A stretch of 64,000 nt of DNA from Ascaphus truei (lineage: Eukaryota > Chordata > Amphibia > Anura > Ascaphidae). Below are positions 31,056 to 41,409 of the stretch, one piece after another. The translations under genes and the position numbers were made by a program. Position 1 is the first letter of the stretch, and each line of letters opens with the position of its first letter. The stretch spans positions 37,624 to 101,623 of the forward strand of contig WSYH01001927.1 of NCBI GenBank assembly GCA_036426205.1, in the 5' to 3' direction. The notes beneath the pieces were generated by a model. That model made no database searches. It saw only the letters and a program-made list of their open reading frames with translations, and was not told the DNA's origin.

Positions 31056-32572
31056 TTACTGAACAGGGAAAGTCACATGAGGAACAAAATAAGAAAAACA
31101 AATTAAAACAGAGGCTTGCGAGAGGGCAGAGTTGAAACAGGATAGCATAAATTTGTAGTGAAGGAAGTCTGCGAGAGTGTGAGACTTCCTCCAGAGGCTT
31201 TCAGAGGAACGAGTGGAGGAACGCAGCATGTGTGTGTGGGAATTTAGCCAGGGTCTAGGGTTAGAAGGGCGAGTGCGGCAGAGAGAAAGCGGGGCATGTA
31301 GATCAAGAGACGAGGACAAGACAGAGTTGTAGTTCCTGACCAGGTTGTCGGGGTCTGTAGCAGAGCTGAGAGAGGAGAGGGAGGAGCGTAAAGTGGACTC
31401 AAAGTCAGGTAAGTGAATAGAGCGCAGGTTTCTGCAGAACCGGGGGGTAGGTGGAGGTGGAGAAGGAGAGAAGCGAGATATAGAGAATGAGATGAGATGA
31501 TGGTCAGAGAGAGGAAAAGGGGAAATGGAGAAATCGGAGAGAGAGAATGTTTTAGTGAAAACCAGGTCTAAGTAGTGGCCATCCTTGTGGGTGCTGGCTG
31601 CAGTCCACTGTTGAAGGCCAAAAGTAGAGGTTAGAGAAAGAAAGCGGAAGCCCAAGGGAGAGAGGGGTCATCAATGTGGCAATGGAAGTCCCCAAGGAGA
31701 ACAGTGGAGTCTGAGGAGAGGAAGAAAGAGAGCCAGGATTCAAAGTGAGAGAGAAAGGCAGAAGGGGGATTAGTAGAGGTAGGTGGGCGATAGATGACCG
31801 CCACATGGACAGGGAAAGGAGAGAAAATCTGGACAGTGTGAGCCTCAAAGGAGGGAAAAGCAAGAGAGGGAGGAATAGGAAGAGTTCGGTAACGACAGAG
31901 AGAGGAGAGCAGGAGCCCCACGCCTCCACCCCTGCCATCAGTGTGTGGAGTGTGGGAGAAGGAAAGGCCACCATAGGAGAGGGCAGCTTCCAGAGCAGAG
32001 TCAGACTGAGTGAGCCAGGTCTCAGTTATAGCAAATAGGAGCAGAGAGTGAGAGAGAAAAAAGTCATGTACAGAGAGGAACTTGTTTGAAAGGGAGCGAG
32101 CATTCCAAAGGGCACAGGAGAAAGGGAGAGAGGAGGGAGGGTGGCAGGGGATGGGTATGAGGTTGGAGGGGTTGACATCAGAAGGAGTAGAGGTTGCAAT
32201 TGGCAGGCGAGGACGAGCGCATTTAGGAATAAGACAGGGATCAGGATTGGGAGAGATATCCCCAGAAGCAAGGAGGAGAAGCATGGATAGAAAGAGTATG
32301 TATGAGGATGATTTGTAGGGGTGATTTTTAGTGCAGGGGATATAGCTGTGTGGTGTCAGAGGACGCAGGTAAGAAAGGAGTTCATGTGAACAGAGAAGTG
32401 GTGAAGGAAGGAGAGATGGAGATATAAGAATGGAATTAGAGACATACTGAGGCTGGTAAAAAGAAGTGCATAATTTGAAAAGAAGTGAAGTCACAGCAAA
32501 TATAAATGGTAAAGGCAGCATCACAGCAGTAATGATGCAGTCTGGTATAGATGATATCCTCCTTTCCAGCAT
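31056..32572 (-). pseudogene. AP endonuclease of a CR1/L2/Rex1-type LINE, frame-broken
   Basis: Two overlapping frames (32572-31631 and 31655-31056) joined by an indel near 31640. Motifs in order: 'LWNARSL' (Asn/Arg), 'AITETWL' (catalytic Glu), 'GRGGGVGLLLS', 'VAVIYRPP', 'LLGDFHCHIDDP', then in the second frame 'HYLDLVFT' and 'PLSDHHLISF' with the catalytic Asp-His. This is an apurinic/apyrimidinic-type endonuclease as in non-LTR retrotransposons. The RT that should follow is absent: the sequence stops near 31056, where L1 begins. Losing the 3' rather than the 5' part is unusual for a LINE and suggests deletion at the L1 insertion. Confidence 0.85.
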
Positions 32573-32955
32573 AGTTCAAATAGTTAATTAGCACATCTGA
32601 GGCACATTCAAACAGATGGTTTTCTACACAGGGTATTCCCTGCCTAGGTGGCAACACTTAATTTGATTAGGGGTAGACAGAAAACAGCATTCAAATATGG
32701 TTTTTACCTAGCATTGTCACTCGCATATACTATATAATACACACAGCAAAGGCTTCAATGAGGATTTACAGATGGTTTTTACCTGAGGAGAGAAGTGTGT
32801 TCATGGTTGGTTCATGTGACAGCCTCTGAACCAATCAATGGCCAGGTCGCCAGCGACGTCGCCGAAAGTTAAATTATAACTTTTGCGTGTGGTGACGGTG
32901 GCGGGTGACATCACCCGTCGCGTCACCCATCGCGTGCACTATAAGCATGGCCTAA

Positions 32956-33424
32956 GAGTGTCTATGAAGGAGGAGTGCTTATGGGGAGAACTTCTGTCTC
33001 TGGCAGGAGCCCTACAAGATAGAGGTGCTGCACCATGAGACCTGAGCTGAGAACCTGCCCTGTTGCTACTCCCTAATACCATTTGTGGAGCACTCAGTCT
33101 GCTGTTAGCCTACAGGTATGCACCACCACACCAGTAACATGAGGCACTTATCCGGGAAGAGCAGATCTCCCTTAGGGGTAGGGGGGTGGGGGTGGATAAG
33201 GGTGCTACATACAATGGCGGCTGATCTGAGTCATATACGGCTGCCACCGCAATGTGCGGGCAGACGCGGCTGGTTTTTTTTTTCCGCCGCGTGCCGCGCG
33301 TCACTGATGCGCAGTCACGCGTGCCAGGGTGCGCGTAGCTCGCATGCCCAGGGCTCCCCGAAGGTGGTGGCATGGTAAGGGGGAATGTGGGAAGCAGAGT
33401 GGGACCCGGGGGGTCAGCTTAGCT
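32956..33424. other. unassigned; resumes the LTR-like host sequence, then G/C-rich stretch
   Basis: 32956-33120 continues the segment broken by Harbinger. 33180-33370 is CpG-rich (GCCGCGTGCCGCGCG near 33290) with no supported gene. Confidence 0.3.
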
Positions 33425-33862
33425 GGGACAGTATGTATATCTTTATTCATAGAGCACCATTAATGTACATTGCGCTTCACAGCAGTAATACATGTGACAA
33501 TCATATAAATAACAAATAATACAAATAACACGATGGGAATGTCGGAAAGTGCTTCAGACATAAAAGTGGCATTTAGGAAAAGGAGTCCTGTCCGAAGAAC
33601 TTACAATCTAATTGGTAAGTAGGAAGAACGTAAAGAGACAGTAGGAAGGTGTTCTGGTAAGTGTATCTGCAAGGGGCCAAGGTATACAGTATGTACTGTA
33701 TGAAGTGTAAAGGATCAGCCACTGAGCTACTCATATGCTTTCTTAAGGAGATGTGTTTTGAGATGGGTCTTAAAAGTGGATAGAGAGGATACTAGTCTGA
33801 TATTGAGGGGAGGGCATTCCAGAAGTTTGGGGTAGTCAGTGATAAAGGTTTAAGGATATACA
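33425..33862 (-). repeat. LINE 3' end (CR1/L2-type), interrupted by hAT
   Basis: On the minus strand the end of an RT ORF is readable ('NFWNALPS', then 'FKTHLKTHLL'-like sequence with frame damage, about 33830-33740). A 3' UTR containing 'TTAGATTGTAAG' follows, then the terminal 'AATGGTGCTCTATGAATAAA' tail at 33425-33460. The hAT element begins just after 33870. Confidence 0.65.
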
Positions 33863-34009
33863 ATCTAGATCAGGGGTGAGCAAACTTTTTATGCCGAGAC
33901 CCCCTTTTCATCCATGAAATGTTCTACGACCAACACAAACCACCTAGGGAATCAACAAAGCAACGGACGTCAGCGAACGGGAGGGGTTAAGCACAAAATG
34001 AGGGCAGTC

Positions 34010-34440
34010 AGGAGATCTCGCTGAGAGAGAATCGTCGAGATCGAGAGCGCGAGAGAGAGAGAGAGGACGAGAGGAGAGAGGAGTAGAGGCGCGAGGAGAG
34101 AGGAGTGAGGCAGCGAGAGGAGAGAGCTTATGTAGTCGAGGCTCGGTGCTCTCTCTAGGCTCTCTTAGAGATGTCTGTTCCTCGCATCTCTCGTTACACC
34201 AGTGGGGCTCTCTGCTCTATCTATCTCTCGTCTCTCTATATCCCAGTTGTTCTACCTCGCTCTCCTCTCTCTCTCTCTCTCTCTCTCCCCAGTCTCTCTC
34301 TCTCTCTCTCCCCAGTGTCTCTCTCTCTCTCTCCCACCAATATGTCTCCCACTTCTCCATGTCTTTCTCTCACCCTCCACTCAATATGTCACACACACAC
34401 ACACTCTCTCTTAGTTTCACTATTAAGACACACTTACTTT
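34010..34440. repeat. GA-rich then CT-rich low-complexity tract inside hAT
   Basis: 34010-34140 is GAGA-rich. 34250-34440 has CTCTCTCT runs and diverged units containing 'CAATATGTC' and 'CACTTCTCCATG', the reverse complement of the units at 51790-51990. Ser/Leu-rich frames here are low-complexity artefacts. Confidence 0.7.
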
Positions 34441-34966
34441 CACTGCAGTCCCCCATGTGCAGCTTAAAACTGGGACAGGAGGAGGAGGGTCTGTCTGTGT
34501 GCAGGGAAGTCCCCGCCCCCGCTGCAGGCAGACATCACACAGAAGCAATTTGGATACAGGTGTATATCTTGTCAGGTGCATCAGAATAAATGAATCTACT
34601 GCTTTATAGAAGATGTCTGCTATAACACATAAATGGCAACTGGCCCAGCTCTGGGCACTATCTGTTGCATAACTCACGGTTTGGAGGTCTTTGCAGAGCT
34701 CAGTGGCAGTGATGTGCTGCTGTACCGCCAACCCTATTGTGACTGGAGGTCACGTGGGGCGGTCAAGTGACCGGCGGTGGTGTCCTTCAGTGGGAACAAG
34801 GTGGGGGGATGCCCAGTGTAGTGCCTCAGATCGGCGGCTTGTCTGAATCAGGCACCGCTTCTCCCGGCGTGATGATGACGTCACGTGCAGCTGTCTCCTG
34901 ACCGGCGGCGATCTCCTCCGTGTACAGCTGTAGACCGGCGTGCATAGGCAGTAAATATCAGAGTGA

Positions 34967-35642
34967 ACTCCTCCAGCATCGGCCAGATCAATAGCGAAGC
35001 ACAGCCATGAAAGAAAAGGGTATGAACGTGGGTGGTGACTAAAAAAAGTTTATTAGAACAGACATGTGTAGCTGATGGATCCTCTGACGCGTTTCAGCCC
35101 TCAGGCCTTTGTCAAAGAGTGATCCATCAGCGTAGGCAGACATTAACACAAACACCTGTGCCTGATTGAAACCAGGTGAGGTGGGTAATACTACTATTAT
35201 CAGTGTGACAGGGATGATAAAAACAGTTTAAAAGTATGCCAGCCCTGTGTTGATGCATGGTAATAACATATGTATATATACTAAATCAACATAGATACAA
35301 GTTAGACATCGATACAAGCAAGATGGTAACTGGCATAACAGTGAAATAAAACATAAGGTTACAACAGTAACCCCCCCCCTCTTATTTACTATTGATGCAA
35401 CCCTTATTTGTATTTGCCTTGTTACCAACATCCATAGCTTCAGTATGTGAGATGTTCACTTTTTATTCATTGAATAACATTAGATACATCAGACTGTTGT
35501 AAGGCCTGAGGGCTGAAACGCATCAGAGGATCCATCAGCTACACATGTCTGTTCTAATAAACTTTTTTTAGTCACCACCCACGTTCATACCCTTTTCTTT
35601 CATGGCTGTGCTTCGCTATTGCTCTGGCCGATGCTGGAGGAG
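34967..35642. mobile_element. inverted-repeat element with hammerhead-like arms
   Basis: Left arm from 'CTCCTCCAGCATCGG' (34967) to about 35125 is mirrored by about 35498 to 'CCGATGCTGGAGGAG' (35642). The arms include 'GGGTATGAACGTGGGTGG' and 'GACATGTGTAGCTGATGG'. Both carry the hammerhead-like block. The 370-bp spacer has no ORF. Nested inside the hAT element. Confidence 0.8.
35075..35125 (-). ncRNA. hammerhead-like fold in the inverted repeat
   Basis: Minus strand: ACTCT, TTGACAA, stem II GGCC-TGAG-GGCT, GAAACGCGTC, AGAG. Same degenerate core as 25700-25741. The right arm keeps GAAACGCATC near 35515. Confidence 0.5.
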
Positions 35643-35793
35643 ATCACACAGAAGCAGCCTTAGCACGGAGCTTGTGAGCTGCTTGGCCGCCCGTGCACAG
35701 CTCTGCCCGCCCCCAGGCTTCCCGCACGCAGCCTGCGACCCCCCTAAATAATCTTGGGGCGCACCCCCCAGTTTGCGCACCGCTGATCTAGAT

Positions 35794-37413
35794 GTTACTA
35801 ATATTATTTTATGGCCACAAACAACATTATAGATCATGCTATATTATTTTATATATATATTGTTTTTAAATATACCTCATAAATTTAAGATGTTTATCTG
35901 ATCTCATAAAGGTACATTCTAGTGTCAGAATTGTTGTACACACTTTGGATGCTTTAAAAATTGTGAGATTTATTGTTTAAATAGTTTGTAATGTCATACA
36001 AGTTACATTTGTCATGGAATTAGGAACACAGAGAATCACACTAGTTACAACAGAAAGTATTGCATCTTAATTGCTTAAGATTATCATCTGTTAGCATCAG
36101 CCTTCTTGTCTATAAACCAATAAAATACCAACATAAAAAAATATGCATTACAATAATAAAATGCAGTTTATGTTCTCAGCAGAATTACACCAAGTTTTCT
36201 AATTGGCAAACACGGAAACAGTTTAGCTGCACAAAAAAGCTCTCAGTTAAAAAGCCTCGAAGTCTGAGGTTGTAAAAGCCATTTCATACAAGTAACAGCT
36301 GTTATTGCTGAAAAATGTGTGTACTGTACAACGTGGAGACAGAATAGTAAATGGAACATGAAGAACTAGCTTTCCATAAGTAGCCTTCTGCACTTAATGA
36401 ACTAATCAATTTTCAAGGGTGTGAATAAATGTTAATAGTAAAAGTTTAATGGCAGTGCATAATAAATAAACTTAAATATCACTGGCATAGATTCTGAAAT
36501 ATCAAAGGCAGAAAAAGAATGGTAAAAGTGAACACAGGTTGAAAGAAAATGAAGTTTAGGGGATCTAATTACATACTTTTCCCCTTCTGAACATAAAGAC
36601 ATCAAAGTACAGTTTTCCCCCAAAATTCTATCAAATTAAGCAATTGCATTTATTTAGAGCAATGAATCAGATATTAAATGTTTTTTATTCAATCCTGACT
36701 CATTGGCAACTAAAAAGGCACATCTGATTATAATTTAACGCTATAATATATTTTTTCAACTAAAACAATATACTATTAGCATATCTCCAAGGGTGTGTTC
36801 CTTTTTGTGCACAGGTGTCTCTCCACGAGTTATTTCCATTAAAGTGGGCTTGAGGGGATAATTATAGCACTCGAAACTCTAGTGAAAGAGGTCTCTCCCT
36901 CTCTTTTCCATGTATCATAGAAATTATACATAGTGTATTCCATCCATAAAAAAAATCTGTTAAATGAAGTCAGATTTGTTTTCTTAATAATCTGCTGATA
37001 TACTGAAGTGGCTATATTGGAAAATAAAATGTGCATTGAAGGTGCTAATATGAGAATCAGGGAAAATGTTAAACATAAAAAAATCAGGTTGGGGTTACAA
37101 TACTTATCAATCTACATTTTGTGTCATTTTTGTTCCAGTACATTAAATACCAGTTTCAGAGCGCTTGGGTGTGATTCCAAGTATTTATTTATAAATGGAA
37201 CTATATACTTATAGGTTGTTTTAGACATGCCGATGATTGCTTCTTTGTTACTGAACATTAAGAAAGCAGTGTGCTTGTATATAATTCACAAGTGAGTAGG
37301 AAGAAAAACGGGCGGAGGATGACCAGAGACGGTATATGAGCGAGATATAGAGAGAGAGATATAGTATATATAATGAGTAGATATATTATATATAGATATT
37401 TATATCATATATA

Positions 37414-37444
<31 letters not shown>

Positions 37445-37446
37445 AA
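35794..37446. other. A/T-rich DNA without recognisable gene or repeat
   Basis: The short frames (e.g. 36060-36275, 37008-37214) have no domain or composition signal. 37366-37445 is a TA-rich microsatellite abutting the giant inverted repeat. Confidence 0.4.
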
Positions 37447-38011
37447 GTAGGAGAGAAAGTGAAGCCCCAGACAAAAGCACTCTAGTATACCTTGAAAGTA
37501 CAAAATCACAAAATCTTTATTAAATAACTGTCACAGAACAAAAAATAAAAGAAAGCACAGAAAGTTAAAATAAGGCATGGATCCCCTGTACGTAAAGAAA
37601 ACCTGACATAAATCCTCCAGCAGTTAATACCAAATGGGAACAAAACCCATATCAGGAGTGACAGAAAATACACTCTAATATACCTGACAAGGTTGACAAG
37701 ATAATCCAGACAAAAGCCAAAATAGAAGTGGCTAAGGCCAAATGGTCAAATCACATAGTATTAACACATTCTTGTTCCCACATAATCTCAGGGAATGTCT
37801 CAAGTGACACAATACAGCAATATGTGATGAGGACACACAATATACAGCCTAGAAAAGCACACCTCAGAAAACTAGTATGCTAATGTCATACATCACCACA
37901 CGTCAGGCAAACTGCAAAATCTTGGAGGAGACACGGATCAAACGTTCAAAACATTATTACGTGTCCCTAAGGGGGGACAAACCAGGGGGTCCTGCCTACT
38001 GCACCTGCTCC

Positions 38012-38048
38012 TACGCATTTCGGCCAAAAGCCTTCTACTGGGAGTGGT
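38012..38048 (-). ncRNA. hammerhead-like fold, left arm
   Basis: Minus strand: helix I CTCC/GGAG, CAGTAGA in the core position, stem II AGGC-TTTT-GGCC, then GAAATGCGTA. Degenerate core. Confidence 0.45.
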
Positions 38049-38394
38049 GAGGTAGGCAGGGTGACATGCATGCTTAAAAAGGATATGTAATTGGGCCCAT
38101 GAAAATATTCACCTGGTGAAAATCTGCCAATTAAATGATAATCAATTGCAAACAGGAGTGTGCATACTAAAATTACTGCATGGGTGTGTGGGCGTCACAG
38201 TGGAGGAACCAATAACATGAATGTATCATGAGTACACCTTCCCTCACAAACTAGGGCACTACTGGCAGAGCTACCTTTGTCGTGCGTCGTGCGCATGCGC
38301 ATGACGTCATCGGGAGGCACCCGATATGTAGCTGTATCACATAGAGCAGTAACAGCCTGCAAAGACGAAGACTGAGGGCAGGTCGTGCCTCATG

Positions 38395-38598
38395 CCTAGT
38401 GAGGAAAGTGTGGGGCCTAGTGAGGAAAGTGTGGGGCCTAGTGAGGAAAGTGTGGGGCCTAGTGAGGAAAGTGTGGGGCCTAGTGAGGAAAGTGTGGGGC
38501 CTAGTGAGGAAAGTGTGGGGCCTAGTGAGGAAAGTGTGGGGCCTAGGGAGGAAAGTGTGGGGCCTAGTGAGGAAAGTGTGGGGCCTAGTGAGGAGGAA
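38395..38598 (+). repeat. 21-bp minisatellite, about nine units
   Basis: The unit CCTAGTGAGGAAAGTGTGGG(G) repeats nine times almost perfectly (one AGG variant) plus a partial unit. A unit length divisible by three keeps frames open on both strands (heptads PSEESVG and SLGPTLS), so the ORFs are a consequence of the repeat. Confidence 0.92.
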
Positions 38599-38719
38599 TA
38601 GCTGAAGGCCTCATGGAGCTCAAAATGAGAGAGATTAGGAGACGAAAAGGACCAGGAAAAGTAAGATGAGAGAATGAAATTAGGAAATGTGTTAAAGCAG
38701 CATGGACAGGAGAGGCTGG

Positions 38720-39075
38720 TGTGTGTGTCTATGTGTGGTTGTGTGTGTGTGTGGGGGGGTCTGTGTGGTTGTATATGTGCGCGCCGCCTGGGGGGATAAT
38801 TAGGTGTAATGAAAGGAAATTCACATAGAACATTTAAATTCCAATGTAATAGGCGCATTTATCCGCTGTTCTGCATGAGAAGCACAACTGTAACATTCCA
38901 ACATTCTCACATAGCTCGCTGCACGTCTCACGTATATCTACATGTATGTATATAGTCATATATATGTGTGTGTGTGTGTACTATATGTATTTATAGAAAT
39001 ATAGTATGTCTATATATGTACTGTATATCTATCTACATCTATCGTATATCTATCTATATATCTATATATATCTAT
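38720..39075. repeat. GT and TA/TATC microsatellites
   Basis: GT-rich tract 38720-38775, then TATATG/GTGTGTG and TCTATATA runs at 38940-39075. The intervening 38780-38935 is unassigned. Confidence 0.75.
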
Positions 39076-39640
39076 ATAAAAATGAAAATGTTGTTTGTTT
39101 GCAGGGCAATCTGATTGGTCTGTCGGTCTGTCACTCAGCCTCTGGCCAATCTGATTGGTCCGTGGCCCGGCCCCACCCCCGCACGCCTCTCATTGACCTG
39201 CGTGCTTCTATGACCTCACACACCCAACTGCCACACTCTCACCCGTACAATCACTGCCTCACCTACACACCGTCCGGCCCTCTGGTACCACGTCAAAGCC
39301 CCCCCAGCTCACCCTCATCAATGACCCCCCCTCACCCGCAGCTCACTCGCCGGCTCCCCCTCATCGCGCGGCTGACTGTCCCCTGAGGCGGCCGGTCCCT
39401 TACCCCTGGCCGCTACCTTCCCCCTCGGCGAGCCCTCCCTCCTCGTGGCGCCTTTAACCCGGCTTCGGGAAATGGACGCGGAGGGGGGCGTTGGGAGCAC
39501 AGCAGTGACGGTCACGGCGCGTCTGGCTGTCCCTTGGGGCGGCCGGTGGGGGGACACGGGGGGCCGCCATTCTCGTCCACTCCCCCTCCCCCCCCCTCAC
39601 AACCTGGGACGGATACACGTACAGCTCGAGGCACAGAAGT
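39060..39640 (+). other. possible Helitron-like 5' end followed by C-rich, CpG-rich segment
   Basis: 'TCTATATAAAAATGAAAATG' followed by GTTTGTTTG resembles vertebrate Helitron 5' termini, but no CTRRT 3' end with a hairpin was identified. 39160-39370 is C-rich, and 39420-39620 is CpG-rich with GC-box-like GGGGCGG. No supported ORF. Confidence 0.25.
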
Positions 39641-39887
39641 AGAGTCACTGGACCTGCTCAGAGACAGCTATTAAAGCCTGCGACCGAACGCCAGAAAACC
39701 CAACCATCATGATAAAATCTTTAACCCCGCCACTGCCAGCGAGGCATTGTCATGTCCAGGAAGGGTTTAAATAAGAAGCAGTTTAACAGCAGCCGGGGAA
39801 AAAGATTTACGACCCACCCAAGATTCAAACCCAATGATTCACCCCCCCCCGACCCACCCAAGATTCAAACCCAAATGATTCACACCC

Positions 39888-40176
39888 CCCAATTATTAAG
39901 GTTATGGTGGGTAAAAAATGTGACAAAAACCCTCCACAGTAAAGCATATGGCAACTGTAAAAAGACAAAAGGTGGCACTGTGTGCTCATTTGCATGTCAT
40001 TTCCCAGAATCCCTTGCTGCAGTGGAAACGCTGTGTGCTGGGCGATAATGGGGAAAGACAGGGTTGCAGACCTGTCTAAGACATGCAAATGAACATACAG
40101 TAATATTTACAGTTGCTATATGCTTTACTGTGGAGGGTTTTTGTCACTTTTTTTTCCCACCATAACCTTAATAATT
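39888..40176. repeat. inverted repeat with nested terminal palindrome
   Basis: Left arm 39888-39962 ('ATTATTAAGGTTATGGTGGG' ... 'CCTCCACAGTAAAGCATATG') is mirrored by 40104-40176. Inside, 'TCATTTGCATGTC' (39986) is mirrored by 'GACATGCAAATGA' (near 40080). Part of the same unit as the hammerhead at 40225. Confidence 0.75.
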
Positions 40177-40516
40177 GTGGTAAATACCTAGTCTAGTCTC
40201 AAACCAGCTTAGTCAGCAACCAACCTCACACTGATGATACCCATCAAGGTTGAAACATGTCTGTGAGTGGGTTTACTGGCTTTGCATCTCATCCCAGCCT
40301 CTGTCTAAAAGCTGTGTTAAAACAGTATGCATTGGCTTGAGGATTTGCTTGTGTAATATGAGCTTGAGACAAAAGGTGGCACTTTGTGCTCATTTGCATG
40401 TCATTTCCCAGAATCCCTTGCTGCAGTGGAAGTGCTGGGCGATAATGGGGAAAGACAGGGTTGCAGACCTGTCTAAGACATGCAAATGAACATACAGTAA
40501 TATTTACAGTTGCTAT
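39962..40516 (+). repeat. direct repeat pair, period about 408 bp
   Basis: 39962-40116 and 40370-40516 are near-identical ('ATTTCCCAGAATCCCTTGCT', 'ACAGGGTTGCAGACCTGTC'). The hammerhead lies between them, giving a repeat-ribozyme-repeat order. Confidence 0.75.
40225..40267 (+). ncRNA. hammerhead ribozyme with intact core
   Basis: Helix I CTCACA (40225-40230) pairs with TGTGAG (40262-40267). The core CTGATGA is at 40231-40237, stem II is ACC-CATCAA-GGT with a flanking U-U mismatch, GAA is at 40252-40254, and ACATGTC ends in the GTC cleavage triplet at 40261. All core bases match consensus. Stem II is short, so activity may be reduced. Known relatives are retroelement hammerheads with a minimal stem III. 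Confidence 0.75.
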
Positions 40517-40701
40517 ATATATATTCATGTTATTGGTTCCTCCACTGTGATGCCCACACACCCATGCAGAAAGTTTAGTATGCACACTCCTGTTTGCAAT
40601 TGATAATCATGTAATTGGCAGATTTTCACCAGGTGACTATTCTCATGGGCCAAATTACATATCCTTTTTAAGCATGCATGTTACCCTGCCTACCTCACCA
40701 C

Positions 40702-40738
40702 TCCCAGTAGAAGGCTCTTGGCCGAAACGCGTAGGAGC
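40702..40738 (+). ncRNA. hammerhead-like fold, right arm
   Basis: CTCC, CAGTAGA, AGGC-TCTT-GGCC, GAAACGCGTA, GGAG: helices I and II and the ACGCGT motif are kept, but the core is CAGTAGA rather than CTGATGA. Confidence 0.5.
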
Positions 40739-41145
40739 AGGTGTAGTAGGCAGGACCCCCTGGTTTGTCCCCCCTTAGGGACACGTAATCATGTTTTGAA
40801 CGTTTGACCCTTGTCTCCTCCAAGATTTTGCACTCTGCCTGACGTGTGGTGATGTATGACATTAGCATACTAGTTCTCTGAGGTGTGCTTTTCTAGGCTA
40901 TATATTGTGTGTTCATATCACATATTGCTGTATTGTGTCACTTGAGACATTCCCTGAGATTATGTGGGAACAATAATGTGTTAATACTATGTGATTTGAC
41001 CATTTGGCCTTAGCCACCTCCACTTTGGCTTTTTGTCTGGATTATTTTGTCAACCTTGTCAGGTATATTAGAGTGTATTTTCTGTCACTCCTGATATGGG
41101 TTCTGTTCCCATTTGGTACTAACTGCTGGAGGATTTATGTCAGGT

Positions 41146-41397
41146 TTTTTTACGTACAGGGGATCCATGCCTTATTTTAACTTTCTGTGCTTTGTTTTAT
41201 TTTTTTGTTCTGTGACAGTTAATTAATAAAGATTTTGTGATTTTGTACTTTCAAGGTATACTAGAGTGCTTTTGTCTGGGGCTTCACTTTCTCCTAACCG
41301 CTGACTTATCATTGCATATTGACATAGAAGTTGGTATTTAGTTACATTCATTTATCTTGTGGATGCGGGGTCCCCCTTCTCTCTCACACAATATATA
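41146..41397 (+). repeat. segment duplicated at 42007-42282
   Basis: Includes the outer end of the giant right arm plus about 95 bp beyond it ('GTGGATGCGGGGTCCCCC'). The second copy is diverged and carries a 20-bp insertion near 42160. The duplication therefore postdates the palindrome insertion. Confidence 0.8.
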
Positions 41398-41409
41398 TAT
41401 ATATATATA

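Larger units (their letters stand above)
26668..32952. mobile_element. PIF/Harbinger-like DNA transposon carrying nested LINEs
   Basis: Left end GGCTGCGCTTATAGTGCCGG and right end (reverse complement) GGCCATGCTTATAGTGCACG form an imperfect TIR, and TAA flanks both sides (26665-26667 and 32953-32955), the 3-bp TSD of PIF/Harbinger. No transposase is seen. The interior is filled by a LINE tail, an L1 with a mariner MITE inside it, and a LINE endonuclease fragment, so the original element was probably a short non-autonomous one. Confidence 0.65.
33871..35785. mobile_element. hAT-type DNA transposon with 8-bp TSD
   Basis: Left end CAGGGGTGAGCAAACTTTT and right end (reverse complement) CAGCGGTGCGCAAACTGGGG are hAT-type TIRs. 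The 8-bp ATCTAGAT flanks both sides (33863-33870 and 35786-35793), the length expected for hAT. The interior has no transposase: it holds a C/T-rich tract and a nested palindrome at 34967-35642. A related left end is at 51610. Confidence 0.88.
37447..41300. mobile_element. giant inverted repeat (about 778-bp arms) with 2.3-kb spacer
   Basis: Left arm 37447-38224 is the reverse complement of right arm 40523-41300. Outer ends read 'GGAGAGAAAGTGAAGCCCC' and its mirror, and inner ends meet at 'CCAATAACATGAAT'. Each arm contains a hammerhead-like block (about 38012-38048 and about 40702-40738). The spacer holds a 21-bp minisatellite, GT/TA microsatellites, a G/C-rich segment and a nested hammerhead unit. 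No coding capacity for mobility. A third partial copy of the outer end is at 42007. Confidence 0.8.

Noticed and set aside
31745..32318. Plus-strand Arg/Glu-rich ORFs
   Set aside because: Shadow frames of the LINE endonuclease on the minus strand.
34146..34589. Ser/Leu-rich possible membrane protein
   Set aside because: Encoded by CTCTCT low-complexity sequence inside a hAT element.
38395..38598. CRISPR-like array
   Set aside because: Units are contiguous with no unique spacers; a simple 21-bp minisatellite in a eukaryotic repeat context.
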